From: Draconibacterium orientale
GTDB lineage: Bacteria; Bacteroidota; Bacteroidia; Bacteroidales; UBA1556
Reading direction: 5' to 3'
DNA length: 32,214 nt
Assembly: GCA_020718275.1 (NCBI GenBank)
Contig: DYSI01000001.1
Location: 87,574 to 119,787, forward strand
Below, one piece after another: positions 9,769-17,903 of the stretch (position 1 is the stretch's first letter; each line of letters begins with the position of its first letter). The position numbers and the translations under genes were made by a program. The notes beneath the pieces were generated by a model. That model saw nothing but the letters and a program-made list of their open reading frames with translations. It was not told where the DNA came from and did no database searches.

Positions 9769-9903
9769 ATTAACGGTTTTGGGCTTTGCCTTAATGGGCA
9801 TTTAAAACCGTAAACTGACTGCCAACACCAATGTAAATTAATTTCTCAGAGATGCCTATTTGCACCGTCAGCCCACTAATGCAAAACCCGTATTAGCAGT
9901 TCG
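9769..9903 (-). repeat. attC-like imperfect palindrome (possible gene-cassette recombination site)
   Basis: Two arms about 70 nt apart form an imperfect hairpin. Bases 9785-9799 (TTTGCCTTAATGGGC) pair with 9871-9885 (GCCCACTAATGCAAA), with two mismatches in 15. Outside them, TAACGG at 9771-9776 faces CGTATTAGCAG at 9889-9899 as less perfect outer arms. The size (about 131 bp), split arms, long central region and TTAAC/TTAGC-type ends resemble integron attC sites and the related elements seen beside single-gene cassettes in Bacteroidota. The ends do not strictly match GTTRRRY/RYYYAAC, and no integrase gene is in the window, so the attC assignment is inference. It lies directly downstream of the broken DUF1801-type gene. 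Confidence 0.5.
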
Positions 9904-9957
9904 TTGTTTTTTTGTCATTCAGTGCGCCCTTATCACTCTATTTGGATTTATTGTCGT

Positions 9958-10379
9958 TTAAGAGGTCTGCAGTCCGTCACGAATTGCAGCTTCAAGTATG
10001 TCCACATTTATATCCTTTAGTGTTTTGAACTTAATGCAATAGCCCGTTACGCTTGCCTTTCCTATTGTTTTTGCATAAGTCTCTGGTAAATAGTTTTTAT
10101 CGTCAATGCCCATGATATAAACTGAAATCCCTGTCGTGTTGGCGCTGATACCAATTTGATAAACTCTTTAGTCTTACCGTCAGCATATTTTATTGTAAAA
10201 AGACCATAGCCAATATTAGGATTGGCAACAATTTTCCCTTTGTGGTCTTTACCGTCTAAGAACCATAATTTACCCTTTGGAAATAATTTAAGTATGCGTT
10301 TATGCAATGCTTCTAAGTCTGAACGTTTTGTGTCAGGCTGTAAAGTAAAGTAATCTTTTATTTGTTCTTGAATCTGCAT
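9958..10379 (-). pseudogene. DUF1801-type protein gene broken by a single-base frameshift
   Basis: From ATG 10379 the frame reads LHKRILKLFPKGKLWFLDGK, VANPNIGYG, ADGKTKEF, a strong match to small Bacteroidota DUF1801-type proteins. It then loses family resemblance and stops near 10062. Shifting frame at the A run 10161-10163 (T run on the coding strand) restores a continuous family-like ending: FYQIGISANTTGISVYIMGI, DDKNYLPETYAKTIGKASVT, GYCIKFKTLKDINVDILEAA, IRDGLQTS, stop at 9958-9960. The total of 422 nt is one base short of 141 codons, so one missing base explains everything. Either the gene is inactivated or the assembly has a homopolymer error. The function of this family is unknown. 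It sits between an attC-like palindrome and a GTTAGC border, so it is probably a captured cassette gene. Confidence 0.85.
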
Positions 10380-10413
10380 TTTTTCACTTTTAACGTGCAG
10401 TCTTACAATGACC

Positions 10414-10419
10414 GCTAAC
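10414..10419 (-). repeat. GTTAGC cassette-like border upstream of the DUF1801-type gene
   Basis: On the minus strand GTTAGC is followed by GGTCATTGTAAGAC, about 35 nt before the start codon. The hexamer resembles the core of attC recombination sites (GTTRRRY type). Together with the palindrome at 9769-9903 it would define a unit of about 640 bp. A hexamer alone is weak evidence. Confidence 0.35.
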
Positions 10420-10485
10420 TAATGGATAGCTAGGTATTTTTCATTCAATAATGAGTCGCTAAATTTAATTATGGTCTAGATAATA

Positions 10486-10519
10486 GAAAAAAAGAGGTAA
10501 TCTGATAAAGAATACCTCT
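10486..10519 (-). terminator. Rho-independent terminator of the three-gene envelope operon
   Basis: On the minus strand AGAGGTA (10519-10513) pairs with TACCTCT (10499-10493), with a 13-nt loop, and runs into a seven-T tail (10493-10487). It lies 26 bp past the stop of the DUF5723-like gene. Confidence 0.8.
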
Positions 10520-10544
10520 CTCCGAAACAATAAAGTGACTTTGA

Positions 10545-11936
10545 TTACAAGTCAATCATGGTACGACTAGATTGCTGTGTTGGGAAAACAAAATTAATCC
10601 CCAAGTGAAAATTTGTATATTTCATATCATCGGGAGCAATCATTCCATAAATATTATCAGTCACCAAATAGACTTGAATCGGCTTAAAATTAGCCACTAC
10701 TCCAAGTCCTAAATTAAAATAGCTCCTATTTGCAAGTGTGTAATTAGCAGTAACGCCAAAATGGCTATTAAGTTGACGATAATAAGAGGCAGTGAAGGTA
10801 GGAACAATAGATCGATTAAACATATCCATTCTAACCAAAGCCCCAAGATGATCCACTGCAGTCAAGTGATAACTCGCCCCTAAATACACTTTAGCAGTCA
10901 GTTTCATTCTGAAAGTTTCACTTTCTTCCTTGACGTCAAATAGTCCAATTAATGAGTCTTCAATGTCTTTCCATTTTTGCTCTTGTTCCGTTGTAGACAA
11001 ACCATCAAACTGATTGACATCTATTCCTTTATACGTAAAACTAGTATTTGAGGAATAACTCTTCATCCAACGGTCGAATTGCACATATCCCAAATCCAAA
11101 ACAGAAGCAGAAAAAGTCCATTTATCATCCATTTTGTAGGTTCCTCCCAAGTCGAAACCGAGACCAAAATTATGGGCTGTAAAATTATAATCACTAAATG
11201 AGAGATCTACGGAATCGCTCAAGTTTTGAGTAACAGAAGTATTCACCTTAAAATCACTAACCACATCAAGATAATAATAATCTTCAGTGGTAGTTAATTT
11301 AGAGTTCGATATTTCGGTTTCCACGCCTGACTTACCAAAAAGAATTTTTGCTTTTAAGCCAACATTCCACTGGTCATTAAGTTCATAGGCAGCTCCTAAA
11401 GCATATTCGCGATAATGTAAACCTTTGATATACGGTGAAATACTCATGGTTTGACCAACAAAATCGGCATTACCATTAGCAGCAAGTTCTATTAGTGATT
11501 TTGGATAAGTCAAATTCAACTCAACAATATCCGCAATGGATAGAGAAAAGTAAAACTTTTTCCATCGCATTCCCCCATTAAGCCATTGATTAGCAGCACT
11601 TACATGCACATTATTATTATCCCCAATCCCAGCCAAAAAGCTTTTTGTATTCAAGGACATTGAATCACGATCATTTAGCGTGAATATTTGGTTATACTTT
11701 GCACCACTGGTTGCAAATCCGCCATATACAGCAGATAAACTAGGAAAGCCGAAATGGTATTGGTATGCAGGGATAAATGATGGATTTGATAAATTGGTCT
11801 GTGGCACTGGAGTCATGTGGTAAAGGCCTCTATCATACTGGGCTTTGAGCTCTTGTATTGATAACAAGATTAAAAAACCTATTCCCATCCATGTATAAAT
11901 ATTGCGTTTCATAAGGTAGCTTTTCAATGTTATCAT
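10545..11936 (-). CDS. DUF5723-like outer membrane beta-barrel protein
   Basis: A protein of 463 residues (455 if it starts at Met9). The hydrophobic signal peptide ends near KAQ (residue 33). The mature start, GLYHMTPVPQTNLSNPSFIP, is the typical opening of the Bacteroidota DUF5723 family. The body is rich in alternating aromatic strands (FHLGINFVFP near the end), consistent with an outer-membrane beta-barrel. The ATG at 11936 overlaps the upstream stop as TAATG, which favours that start and translational coupling; the second ATG at 11912 also gives a good signal peptide. It is the last gene of a three-gene minus-strand cluster, followed by a terminator. Function is unknown; resemblance to PorP/SprF-type barrels is only general. 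Confidence 0.78.
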   Translation of the reverse strand: MITLKSYLMKRNIYTWMGIGFLILLSIQELKAQYDRGLYHMTPVPQTNLSNPSFIPAYQYHFGFPSLSAVYGGFATSGAKYNQIFTLNDRDSMSLNTKSFLAGIGDNNNVHVSAANQWLNGGMRWKKFYFSLSIADIVELNLTYPKSLIELAANGNADFVGQTMSISPYIKGLHYREYALGAAYELNDQWNVGLKAKILFGKSGVETEISNSKLTTTEDYYYLDVVSDFKVNTSVTQNLSDSVDLSFSDYNFTAHNFGLGFDLGGTYKMDDKWTFSASVLDLGYVQFDRWMKSYSSNTSFTYKGIDVNQFDGLSTTEQEQKWKDIEDSLIGLFDVKEESETFRMKLTAKVYLGASYHLTAVDHLGALVRMDMFNRSIVPTFTASYYRQLNSHFGVTANYTLANRSYFNLGLGVVANFKPIQVYLVTDNIYGMIAPDDMKYTNFHLGINFVFPTQQSSRTMIDL

Positions 11937-13558
11937 TAATATTCAAGTTTATAAACACCTTTTGCAGAAAGTTCAAAGGTAATTTTATAGTCACTGTATA
12001 TTTTTACAATTTTTGTTCCTTGATCGTAAGTACTTGCGGAGGCAGAAATAACAATCTTCTTCGCCTTACGCAAATTAGCCAGCCGAGATGCAGTAACATT
12101 GATAGTAGTCATTTGGTGATTGGGGGTAGTTACTCGGTATTCAGGAGGTGGTCCGGGTATGGCGGCAGCGATTATTGCTGTTTGAGAACCAAAGATAGAA
12201 TCAAAAACCAAACCTGTACTGTCTACCAAATAGAGTTGCAAGGATGCCTCGTTTGGAAAGTAATTTAGCGTGTTTATATTTAAGTCGACACTCTCAATCT
12301 TATCCCAAATGAATAAATCACCAATATCAAAAACACTAGTATCTTCCAATGTAAATTTGAGCGCACGACCATGCAGCGGTATTTCCAATTCCGCATTCAA
12401 TCTTACCGAACTAGTATCTAGTACAAAATTAGGCATCACCACCCCTGTTGGGTTTGATCGTACAAAACCTGAATAAACAAGTTTTTGTGGATTGAAATTG
12501 ATAATATCGACAATGTTGGAATTGCTCTTATTAAAGTTAAAAATACTCGTATCTGATTGTCCAAACTCTGATAAACTAGGATAATTTAAAGATAAGGTGG
12601 GAAGCAAGGAACTATTAACATGCATCAAAGAAGTCCCCTTTTCAGCATATAACTCATTAAAAGTCATATCCATAGGAATACCATAGCTATTAGAGAACTT
12701 CAATCGCAAAGTTGGATCTTCAATAAATATTTGAGAGTAGTGTAGGTTTTCAAATAAACTAATCGGCAGTTTAGTTTGTGCTAAGTCAAAATCATGTTGA
12801 TGGAAATAGCCGTATGCCTGATAATACGAAATCGAATTGATGGTTTGTACAACCTTAATGCTGTATGGAGAATTATCGGCATTGTTGCCTCTTTTCACAA
12901 CCACTTTCAAATATTCATCAATTTCAGAAGAACCATTAATATGATTTAAGCGAACCATATAATCATAAATATTAATGGTTTTACTAATATTAACGCTAGT
13001 TCCTCCAGTATTAGGAATATCAATCCTTTCAATAAAAGTCAATCCATATTTAGTCATTTCGGGAATAATAACTTCCACATAACTTTCATGGTTCAAATTG
13101 GTAGTAATATCAATCGTAAGCATAGCACTTTTGATTAAGAAACTATCGAGTCGTTCGTTATTGAGCGTATTAAAGGATGGTTTGAAAAGAAAATATTTCG
13201 ACATACTATCGCCAGGAAATAAATTAGGCGATAATGCTAGCTTTACAGTAGTATCGATACTTTGATTTGGTATAGAAATGATTTCGTCAGCTAACTCGGA
13301 GGTAATATCAGCCGTGTAGACCAAACTAAGAAAACCATCAGGATATTCAACCCAATTTTCAGCACTTTGATCAACCATCTTGCGCATTGTTAGGTCTCCA
13401 TAGACCAAAGGAATCGCCATATTTGGATTCCAAGGGTCATTTGACATCGTATCGAGCCCTAATCTATCCTTATAACAAGAGCTTAGGAAGCTTAGCCCAA
13501 AAACTAATACTAGCAAAGTTATGAATGTATAAGTCTGTTTATCAGTAACTAATTTCAT
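11936..13558 (-). CDS. Hypothetical lipoprotein of the envelope cluster
   Basis: A 540-residue predicted lipoprotein: hydrophobic signal, then lipobox LSSC with C28, followed by YKDRLGLDTMSNDPWNPNMA. The rest is mostly beta-rich sequence without a motif I can name. The arrangement resembles strings of immunoglobulin-like or beta-sandwich domains. It starts 89 bp after the stop of the 902-residue protein gene and its stop overlaps the ATG of the DUF5723-like gene (TAATG). The tight link suggests the lipoprotein and the barrel work together at the outer membrane. I do not recognise the family and give no function. Confidence 0.8.
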   Translation of the reverse strand: MKLVTDKQTYTFITLLVLVFGLSFLSSCYKDRLGLDTMSNDPWNPNMAIPLVYGDLTMRKMVDQSAENWVEYPDGFLSLVYTADITSELADEIISIPNQSIDTTVKLALSPNLFPGDSMSKYFLFKPSFNTLNNERLDSFLIKSAMLTIDITTNLNHESYVEVIIPEMTKYGLTFIERIDIPNTGGTSVNISKTINIYDYMVRLNHINGSSEIDEYLKVVVKRGNNADNSPYSIKVVQTINSISYYQAYGYFHQHDFDLAQTKLPISLFENLHYSQIFIEDPTLRLKFSNSYGIPMDMTFNELYAEKGTSLMHVNSSLLPTLSLNYPSLSEFGQSDTSIFNFNKSNSNIVDIINFNPQKLVYSGFVRSNPTGVVMPNFVLDTSSVRLNAELEIPLHGRALKFTLEDTSVFDIGDLFIWDKIESVDLNINTLNYFPNEASLQLYLVDSTGLVFDSIFGSQTAIIAAAIPGPPPEYRVTTPNHQMTTINVTASRLANLRKAKKIVISASASTYDQGTKIVKIYSDYKITFELSAKGVYKLEY

Positions 13559-13647
13559 TATTGAAGGGTATATGGTGTTAAATATTGTACAAAACGTTAA
13601 TAAACAAAAAGAGGCTAAAATTATAGCTTTTAATCTACCTAAACAAA

Positions 13648-16356
13648 TTAATTAATCAAATAGTTGCTTATCACTTTTCCTTTAACAGTTATGAACCGAA
13701 TAAATTCCGATTGACGTGGCTTAATGAGTAAAAAATTAGCGCTTGCCGAAAATTCATCATGGGGTAAAAATAAACCTATTCCATTTCCAAAAAGATAAAC
13801 TTGACGTTCCGAATCATACAATATTAAGCTAGTACTATCTTGTAAAACACCGTGGCTTGATTGAATTGTTGAAGGTAATATATTTGGAATAGTTGCAGTC
13901 CATTTTAATGTAAAATCTTGATTATAAACATATAGAACCCCTATGTCATAAAACAAAAATTCAGACTGACCATCTAAATCTACATCTATAAGCATAAAAT
14001 AATGGCTTGTAGAGAACTCCCTGAACAAATGCTTTTCCACTCCACCATCGGAAGAAACAATCACCAGACGGCCACCTGGATCTGTAGTAATCAAACGGTT
14101 ATTTAACTGATAAAAGGATGTATTAGGATTAGGGGTAAAAGCTAATCGGGCTTGCATTCTAGTTTCGCCTTTGCGATTAGCAAAAGCAATATTTCCACCT
14201 AGATCTGAAATGAGCAGAAAATCAGCTCCTTCCAATCGATAATATTGCACTTTACTGCGTATTGCTTTAGGCATAGCCGGCAGCAACCAGCCCTTGGTTT
14301 CACTACCATCGATCATATAATTATGAACCTTACCATCAGATTGCGGAACTAATACGCGATAATTATGATCTTTATCATAATCGACTATACTAAGTGAAGC
14401 GGTCGCCTCTGATTTTAAAGCAATTGGATATTTTTCAACTCTATTACCATTAGAATCAAATAGATAGATGAATTTTGCGGAATTAAAAATAAACTGGCGC
14501 TGTCCATTGCGATAGTAATCTACCGTTTCAACCGACCCAAGAGGCAACTCTGAAACTGGAACACTCCATAGCACTAAACCTTGATTATTGATTCGATGCA
14601 TAATGTTTTGCTTATCAAATACAAGAATATCAGCTGTTTGTCCATCGGCATTTTCTACTAGAAATGGTCCGCTAACCACTTCGTTATCGAGTGCCACTTG
14701 CCATGCTGCGCCTTGATTCGCCATGCTTGTATTACTTGTCGAAAGATTTATGGAAGTATAAATATCATCCTCATTAACAATAAATTGCACGGAAAAATCA
14801 CCAAAATCTTCAAGATTAAACGCTGTGTTATCAAAATAATTTCGCATTTTTTGACTCAATTTTGGAAGAATCAGCGTTTTAGATTTATTTAAATTAGCAT
14901 AAACAAGCACATTCGACTCTGGATTCATTTTTTCGTAAAAGGAGCTAAAGCCTTCTCGTTTTGCTAAAGTTTTCTCAATTAGCATATCATCAATATAATT
15001 CGTGATAACATTGGGGGTGTTTGCAAAAATGATATAACCATTAAATTCGGTATAAAAAGAATGCTCAATCTCGCCATACATTTCACCAAAAACGATTTGT
15101 AATAAATAAGGAATATTAATTTGATTAATCGAATAGCCTCGATAGATATTGCTATCTAATGTAAGCGCTTGATTTTGGGCACTTAATTTCGATATCTGAT
15201 CTAAGGCATTCAAAGCTTCCTTTGGATCATAGGTATTCATTAGGGCAAAACGGTCATAGGTATTGGGTTCTGTTTTTGAATCAATCAAACACAAGGACAT
15301 CTCGCTTTTAATCCATGGATAGAAATAGTCGCGCAGATCAAGTTTTAGCGACTTATTTATTTCGTCAAGGGATTTAATATTTTCAGCTTCGAGCATCGAA
15401 TTAGCATTATGATTCAAATAATCGCCTAATTGATTGGCACCTTGGTAATATATAAATGAAGTACTTGCTGGACAATGATTAAAAATATCAACCCGATTTG
15501 CATGGTATCCTTTGTATGTATTAAGATAATTAGCCGTAGAATCGATTGAAAATGTCAAACCATTTAGGCTAATACAGGTAGAATCGTAACTCAGATCGAG
15601 AACCGAAAATTGGGACAAATTGCCTAATTTCGACAGGCTCGTATTATATCTACTATCAGCCATTGATGCTACCAAGCGGTAGAAATACTGATAATTGATA
15701 AAAACGGATGCATCGACTTCTTTACCCGAAACTTTAAGCAGTTTATCCACCTTTTTTTTCTTTTCAATCGCTTTGGCTTTAATTTCCAAAATCATCTTTT
15801 CGGCCAAGGGCTCATAGGTACTAATACTTAAAGCAGATTTATGCAAAACAATATAATATTTAATCTGACTGTTTGTTGGCACAAAAGAATAAATGGTGAA
15901 ACCTTCAAACTTCCGCGGAGTAATTTTTCCCCTATTCGCCAGAAAATCTTGTAAGGTAGATGCTTGAACCGTTTGATTAAAAGAAAAGCTAATTAAACCC
16001 TCGAAACGGTTGATACCAGTGAAATGCAGCGAGAAATAAGTCTTAAAATCCTCCTCTTCGAGCAGATCGCTCAACACAATATTTTTAATAAGTGTATCAA
16101 GTTGAATGATTGATTGATTCACCAATGAGTCGTTGGCAAAAAGCTCGACTATTTTTGAATTGGTGCGTAACTCCTCCATTAAAGTGGGATAATCCTTAGT
16201 ACTAATAACAAAAGCCGCGTTGTCGGGAATAAAATACAAGGCATCAATTGGATCCTCTTTAACTTGAGTATACCAGCGATACAAAAAGAAAGCACCCAAA
16301 CCTAATGCAAGTATGGAAAAAACAATTAGCAGTGGTTTTACAAATTTCATGTTCAT
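13648..16356 (-). CDS. Membrane-anchored DUF3352-like protein with C-terminal beta-propeller-like region
   Basis: A 902-residue protein with one N-terminal membrane segment (about 7-27), then a large periplasmic part. The region after the anchor (DALYFIPDNAAFVIST) resembles the opening of DUF3352-type Bacteroidota proteins. From about 555 to the end the sequence changes to repeated blades with W/F-rich strands (WQVALDNEVVSGPFLV, GLVLWSVPVSELPLGSVETV, LIDVDLDGQSEFLFYD, LKWTATIPNILPSTI), consistent with a beta-propeller of the FG-GAP/PQQ kind. DVDLDGQSE is a calcium-loop-like DxDxDG. An alternative start is Met3. It is the first gene of the three-gene cluster and has a full promoter at 16452-16481. 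Function is unknown. Confidence 0.8.
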   Translation of the reverse strand: MNMKFVKPLLIVFSILALGLGAFFLYRWYTQVKEDPIDALYFIPDNAAFVISTKDYPTLMEELRTNSKIVELFANDSLVNQSIIQLDTLIKNIVLSDLLEEEDFKTYFSLHFTGINRFEGLISFSFNQTVQASTLQDFLANRGKITPRKFEGFTIYSFVPTNSQIKYYIVLHKSALSISTYEPLAEKMILEIKAKAIEKKKKVDKLLKVSGKEVDASVFINYQYFYRLVASMADSRYNTSLSKLGNLSQFSVLDLSYDSTCISLNGLTFSIDSTANYLNTYKGYHANRVDIFNHCPASTSFIYYQGANQLGDYLNHNANSMLEAENIKSLDEINKSLKLDLRDYFYPWIKSEMSLCLIDSKTEPNTYDRFALMNTYDPKEALNALDQISKLSAQNQALTLDSNIYRGYSINQINIPYLLQIVFGEMYGEIEHSFYTEFNGYIIFANTPNVITNYIDDMLIEKTLAKREGFSSFYEKMNPESNVLVYANLNKSKTLILPKLSQKMRNYFDNTAFNLEDFGDFSVQFIVNEDDIYTSINLSTSNTSMANQGAAWQVALDNEVVSGPFLVENADGQTADILVFDKQNIMHRINNQGLVLWSVPVSELPLGSVETVDYYRNGQRQFIFNSAKFIYLFDSNGNRVEKYPIALKSEATASLSIVDYDKDHNYRVLVPQSDGKVHNYMIDGSETKGWLLPAMPKAIRSKVQYYRLEGADFLLISDLGGNIAFANRKGETRMQARLAFTPNPNTSFYQLNNRLITTDPGGRLVIVSSDGGVEKHLFREFSTSHYFMLIDVDLDGQSEFLFYDIGVLYVYNQDFTLKWTATIPNILPSTIQSSHGVLQDSTSLILYDSERQVYLFGNGIGLFLPHDEFSASANFLLIKPRQSEFIRFITVKGKVISNYLIN

Positions 16357-16451
16357 TTTTTTGTGAGTAATCTATTAATAAAGCTCAATAACAATACTAA
16401 TCAATTATTATTCAATAAGTTAGTAAATTATATTTTACTAAAATGACCTTT

Positions 16452-16481
16452 CAAAAATACTCAAAAAAACGTTTCAATCAA
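16452..16481 (-). promoter_or_regulatory. Bacteroidota-type promoter of the three-gene envelope operon
   Basis: On the minus strand TTG (16481-16479), a 19-nt spacer, then TATTTTTG (16459-16452) gives a full match to TTG-N19-TAnnTTTG. The predicted transcript starts near 16445, about 90 nt before the ATG at 16356. Confidence 0.75.
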
Positions 16482-16538
16482 TTAAAATTCGTAGACAAAA
16501 GCAAGGAGGAAAAATGTGCAAGAATCCAAAATTCTTTT

Positions 16539-16546
16539 TAATTTTG
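16539..16546 (+). promoter_or_regulatory. Possible -7 promoter element of the 230-residue hypothetical gene
   Basis: TAATTTTG fits TAnnTTTG and ends 22 bp before the ATG at 16569. There is no exact TTG 19 bases upstream (TGC at 16517-16519). The predicted leader would be about 16 nt. Confidence 0.4.
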
Positions 16547-16568
16547 ACCTCTCAAAAAAACACCTAAA

Positions 16569-17261
16569 ATGGAAAATCCGAATACCAGTGAAGCCATCAT
16601 CAATTTATTAGCTTCTAAATCAACCACTAAATATCAGATTTACGATAATACTCTTGCTTGTTTCAACCAAATTAAGGAAATCTTAATTAGTTCAGTGGAA
16701 GAAATATCAAGTTCTCTCAATGCTCAGAATATAAATGTCCCTATTGAATATCGAGAACGTGGAGCCAATGAGGTTGAAATTAAAGCGGCGGCCGATTTAT
16801 TAATATTTGTTATGCATACCAATGTTTTTGAATTTCCCAAAGCACATGCGGTAATGCAAACCGGTTATATCAAACAAGACCCGATGCGCTCATATTCAGG
16901 AACAATTAGCATTTATAACTTCCTCGCTGATTCATTCAAATACAATAGGCTCAACGATATAGGCTATTTAATTGGACGTATTTTTGTAAATAAAGATTCG
17001 CATTTTATTGTGGAAGGAAAACGACAACTAGGTTTTCTTTTCAATGATTTTGCACTTCAGCAAGTAGACGAAAATTCGTTAAAAAAAATCATCCATTCAG
17101 CCTTACAATACGCCATTGAATTTGACTTATTAATCCCTCCTTTTGAGGAAGTAAAAACAGTGAGCGTGCATGAAATGAATCAGTTCAATTCCAGCGTAAG
17201 TCTAAAGACAGGCAAACGACTAGGCTTCAACTATTTAGCCGACTCTTTTAGTGTTAAATAA
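16569..17261 (+). CDS. Conserved hypothetical protein (230 aa)
   Basis: A soluble-looking 230-residue protein with no signal peptide or membrane segment. It opens MENPNTSEAIINLLASKS and contains VPIEYRERGANEVEIKAAAD, FPKAHAVMQTGYIKQDPMRS, and NRLNDIGYLIGRIFVNKDSH. The even, conserved-looking composition suggests a cytoplasmic housekeeping or regulatory protein, but I cannot name a domain or function. It is a single gene diverging from the envelope operon and followed by tRNA-Glu. The ATG at 16569 has no Shine-Dalgarno match directly before it, as is usual in Bacteroidota. Confidence 0.8.
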   Translation: MENPNTSEAIINLLASKSTTKYQIYDNTLACFNQIKEILISSVEEISSSLNAQNINVPIEYRERGANEVEIKAAADLLIFVMHTNVFEFPKAHAVMQTGYIKQDPMRSYSGTISIYNFLADSFKYNRLNDIGYLIGRIFVNKDSHFIVEGKRQLGFLFNDFALQQVDENSLKKIIHSALQYAIEFDLLIPPFEEVKTVSVHEMNQFNSSVSLKTGKRLGFNYLADSFSVK

Positions 17262-17288
17262 AAAAAATCTATTTTTTTTAAGAAAAAT

Positions 17289-17318
17289 TTGGATGATTTG
17301 AAATAAGATGTATCTTTG
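17289..17318 (+). promoter_or_regulatory. Consensus Bacteroidota promoter for tRNA-Glu and rpsT
   Basis: TTG at 17289-17291, a 19-nt spacer and TATCTTTG at 17311-17318 match TTG-N19-TAnnTTTG exactly. The predicted start near 17325 is about 30 nt before the mature tRNA, in a position suited to a highly expressed stable RNA. Confidence 0.85.
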
Positions 17319-17353
17319 CAGTCCAAAATTTTGAGTTTTAAAACTCATTAAAT

Positions 17354-17425
17354 GGTCCGTTCGTCTAGGGGTTAGGACGTCAGGTTTTCATCCTGGTAAC
17401 AGGGGTTCGATTCCCCTACGGACTG
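17354..17425 (+). tRNA. tRNA-Glu (anticodon UUC)
   Basis: The cloverleaf is complete. The acceptor stem GGTCCGT pairs with ACGGACT (first pair G-U wobble), with discriminator G at 17425. The D-arm region is TCTAGGGGTTAGGA, the anticodon stem-loop is CAGG-TTTTCAT-CCTG with anticodon TTC, and the T arm is AGGGG-TTCGATT-CCCCT. The CCA end is not encoded (CAT follows). The sequence aligns closely with E. coli tRNA-Glu. It lies 31 bp before rpsT with no terminator between, so the two probably share a transcript. Confidence 0.97.
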
Positions 17426-17455
17426 CATAAATTCAACCATTAAAGCACCAATATT

Positions 17456-17707
17456 ATGGCTAATCATAAGTCTTCAATAAAGAGAATCAGAACCAATGAA
17501 AACAAGAGAATTCATAATCGTTATTACGCTCGTTCTATGCGTTCCTTGGTGCGTAAATTTCGTGGGTTAAGCGACAAACAAGAGGCAACAGAAACTTTAC
17601 CTAAAGTAGTTTCGTTGATTGATAAAAATGCTAAACGAGGAATTATTCACAAGCGTAAAGCTTCTAACCTAAAATCAAAGTTAACTAAATTGGTTGCTAA
17701 ACTGTAG
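17456..17707 (+). CDS. rpsT: 30S ribosomal protein S20
   Basis: An 83-residue, very basic protein beginning MANHKSSIKRIRTNENKR, the hallmark of bacterial S20, with the usual helical body (RSLVRKFRGLSDKQEA, IDKNAKRGIIHKRKASNLKS). It binds 16S rRNA during assembly of the small ribosomal subunit. Length is normal for the family. It follows tRNA-Glu by 31 bp and ends at a good terminator, so tRNA-Glu and rpsT form a short highly expressed unit. Confidence 0.98.
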   Translation: MANHKSSIKRIRTNENKRIHNRYYARSMRSLVRKFRGLSDKQEATETLPKVVSLIDKNAKRGIIHKRKASNLKSKLTKLVAKL

Positions 17708-17730
17708 TTTATAGACCATAAAAATATCTA

Positions 17731-17759
17731 AAACCGACTTTTGTGTCGGTTTTTTTTTA
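17731..17759 (+). terminator. Rho-independent terminator after rpsT
   Basis: AAACCGAC (17731-17738) pairs with GTCGGTTT (17745-17752) around a short loop (TTTTGT), followed by a run of T residues to 17758. It lies 24 bp after the rpsT stop. Confidence 0.9.
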
Positions 17760-17871
17760 CCATATTTTTTCGATTTATCGGTTTTGGACTTAGTTTGCAC
17801 AATGCTCATTGCCATTTTCTGTATCAAATAAGCCAGCTGCTTTTTTTTACCCAACAAGGCTGCTAAAATAT

Positions 17872-17879
17872 TATTTTTG
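17872..17879 (+). promoter_or_regulatory. -7 promoter element of the GWxTD gene
   Basis: TATTTTTG matches TAnnTTTG; no TTG is present 19 bases upstream. Transcription would begin near 17886, which excludes any start codon at 17877 and supports the ATG at 17904. Confidence 0.55.
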
Positions 17880-17903
17880 CGCACATCTTATTTCATTTCA
17901 CCC

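Noticed and set aside
17877-17903. A longer start for the GWxTD gene at 17877, adding nine residues
   Set aside because: The codon lies inside the TATTTTTG promoter element (17872-17879), upstream of the expected transcript start, and the ATG at 17904 gives a clean signal peptide.
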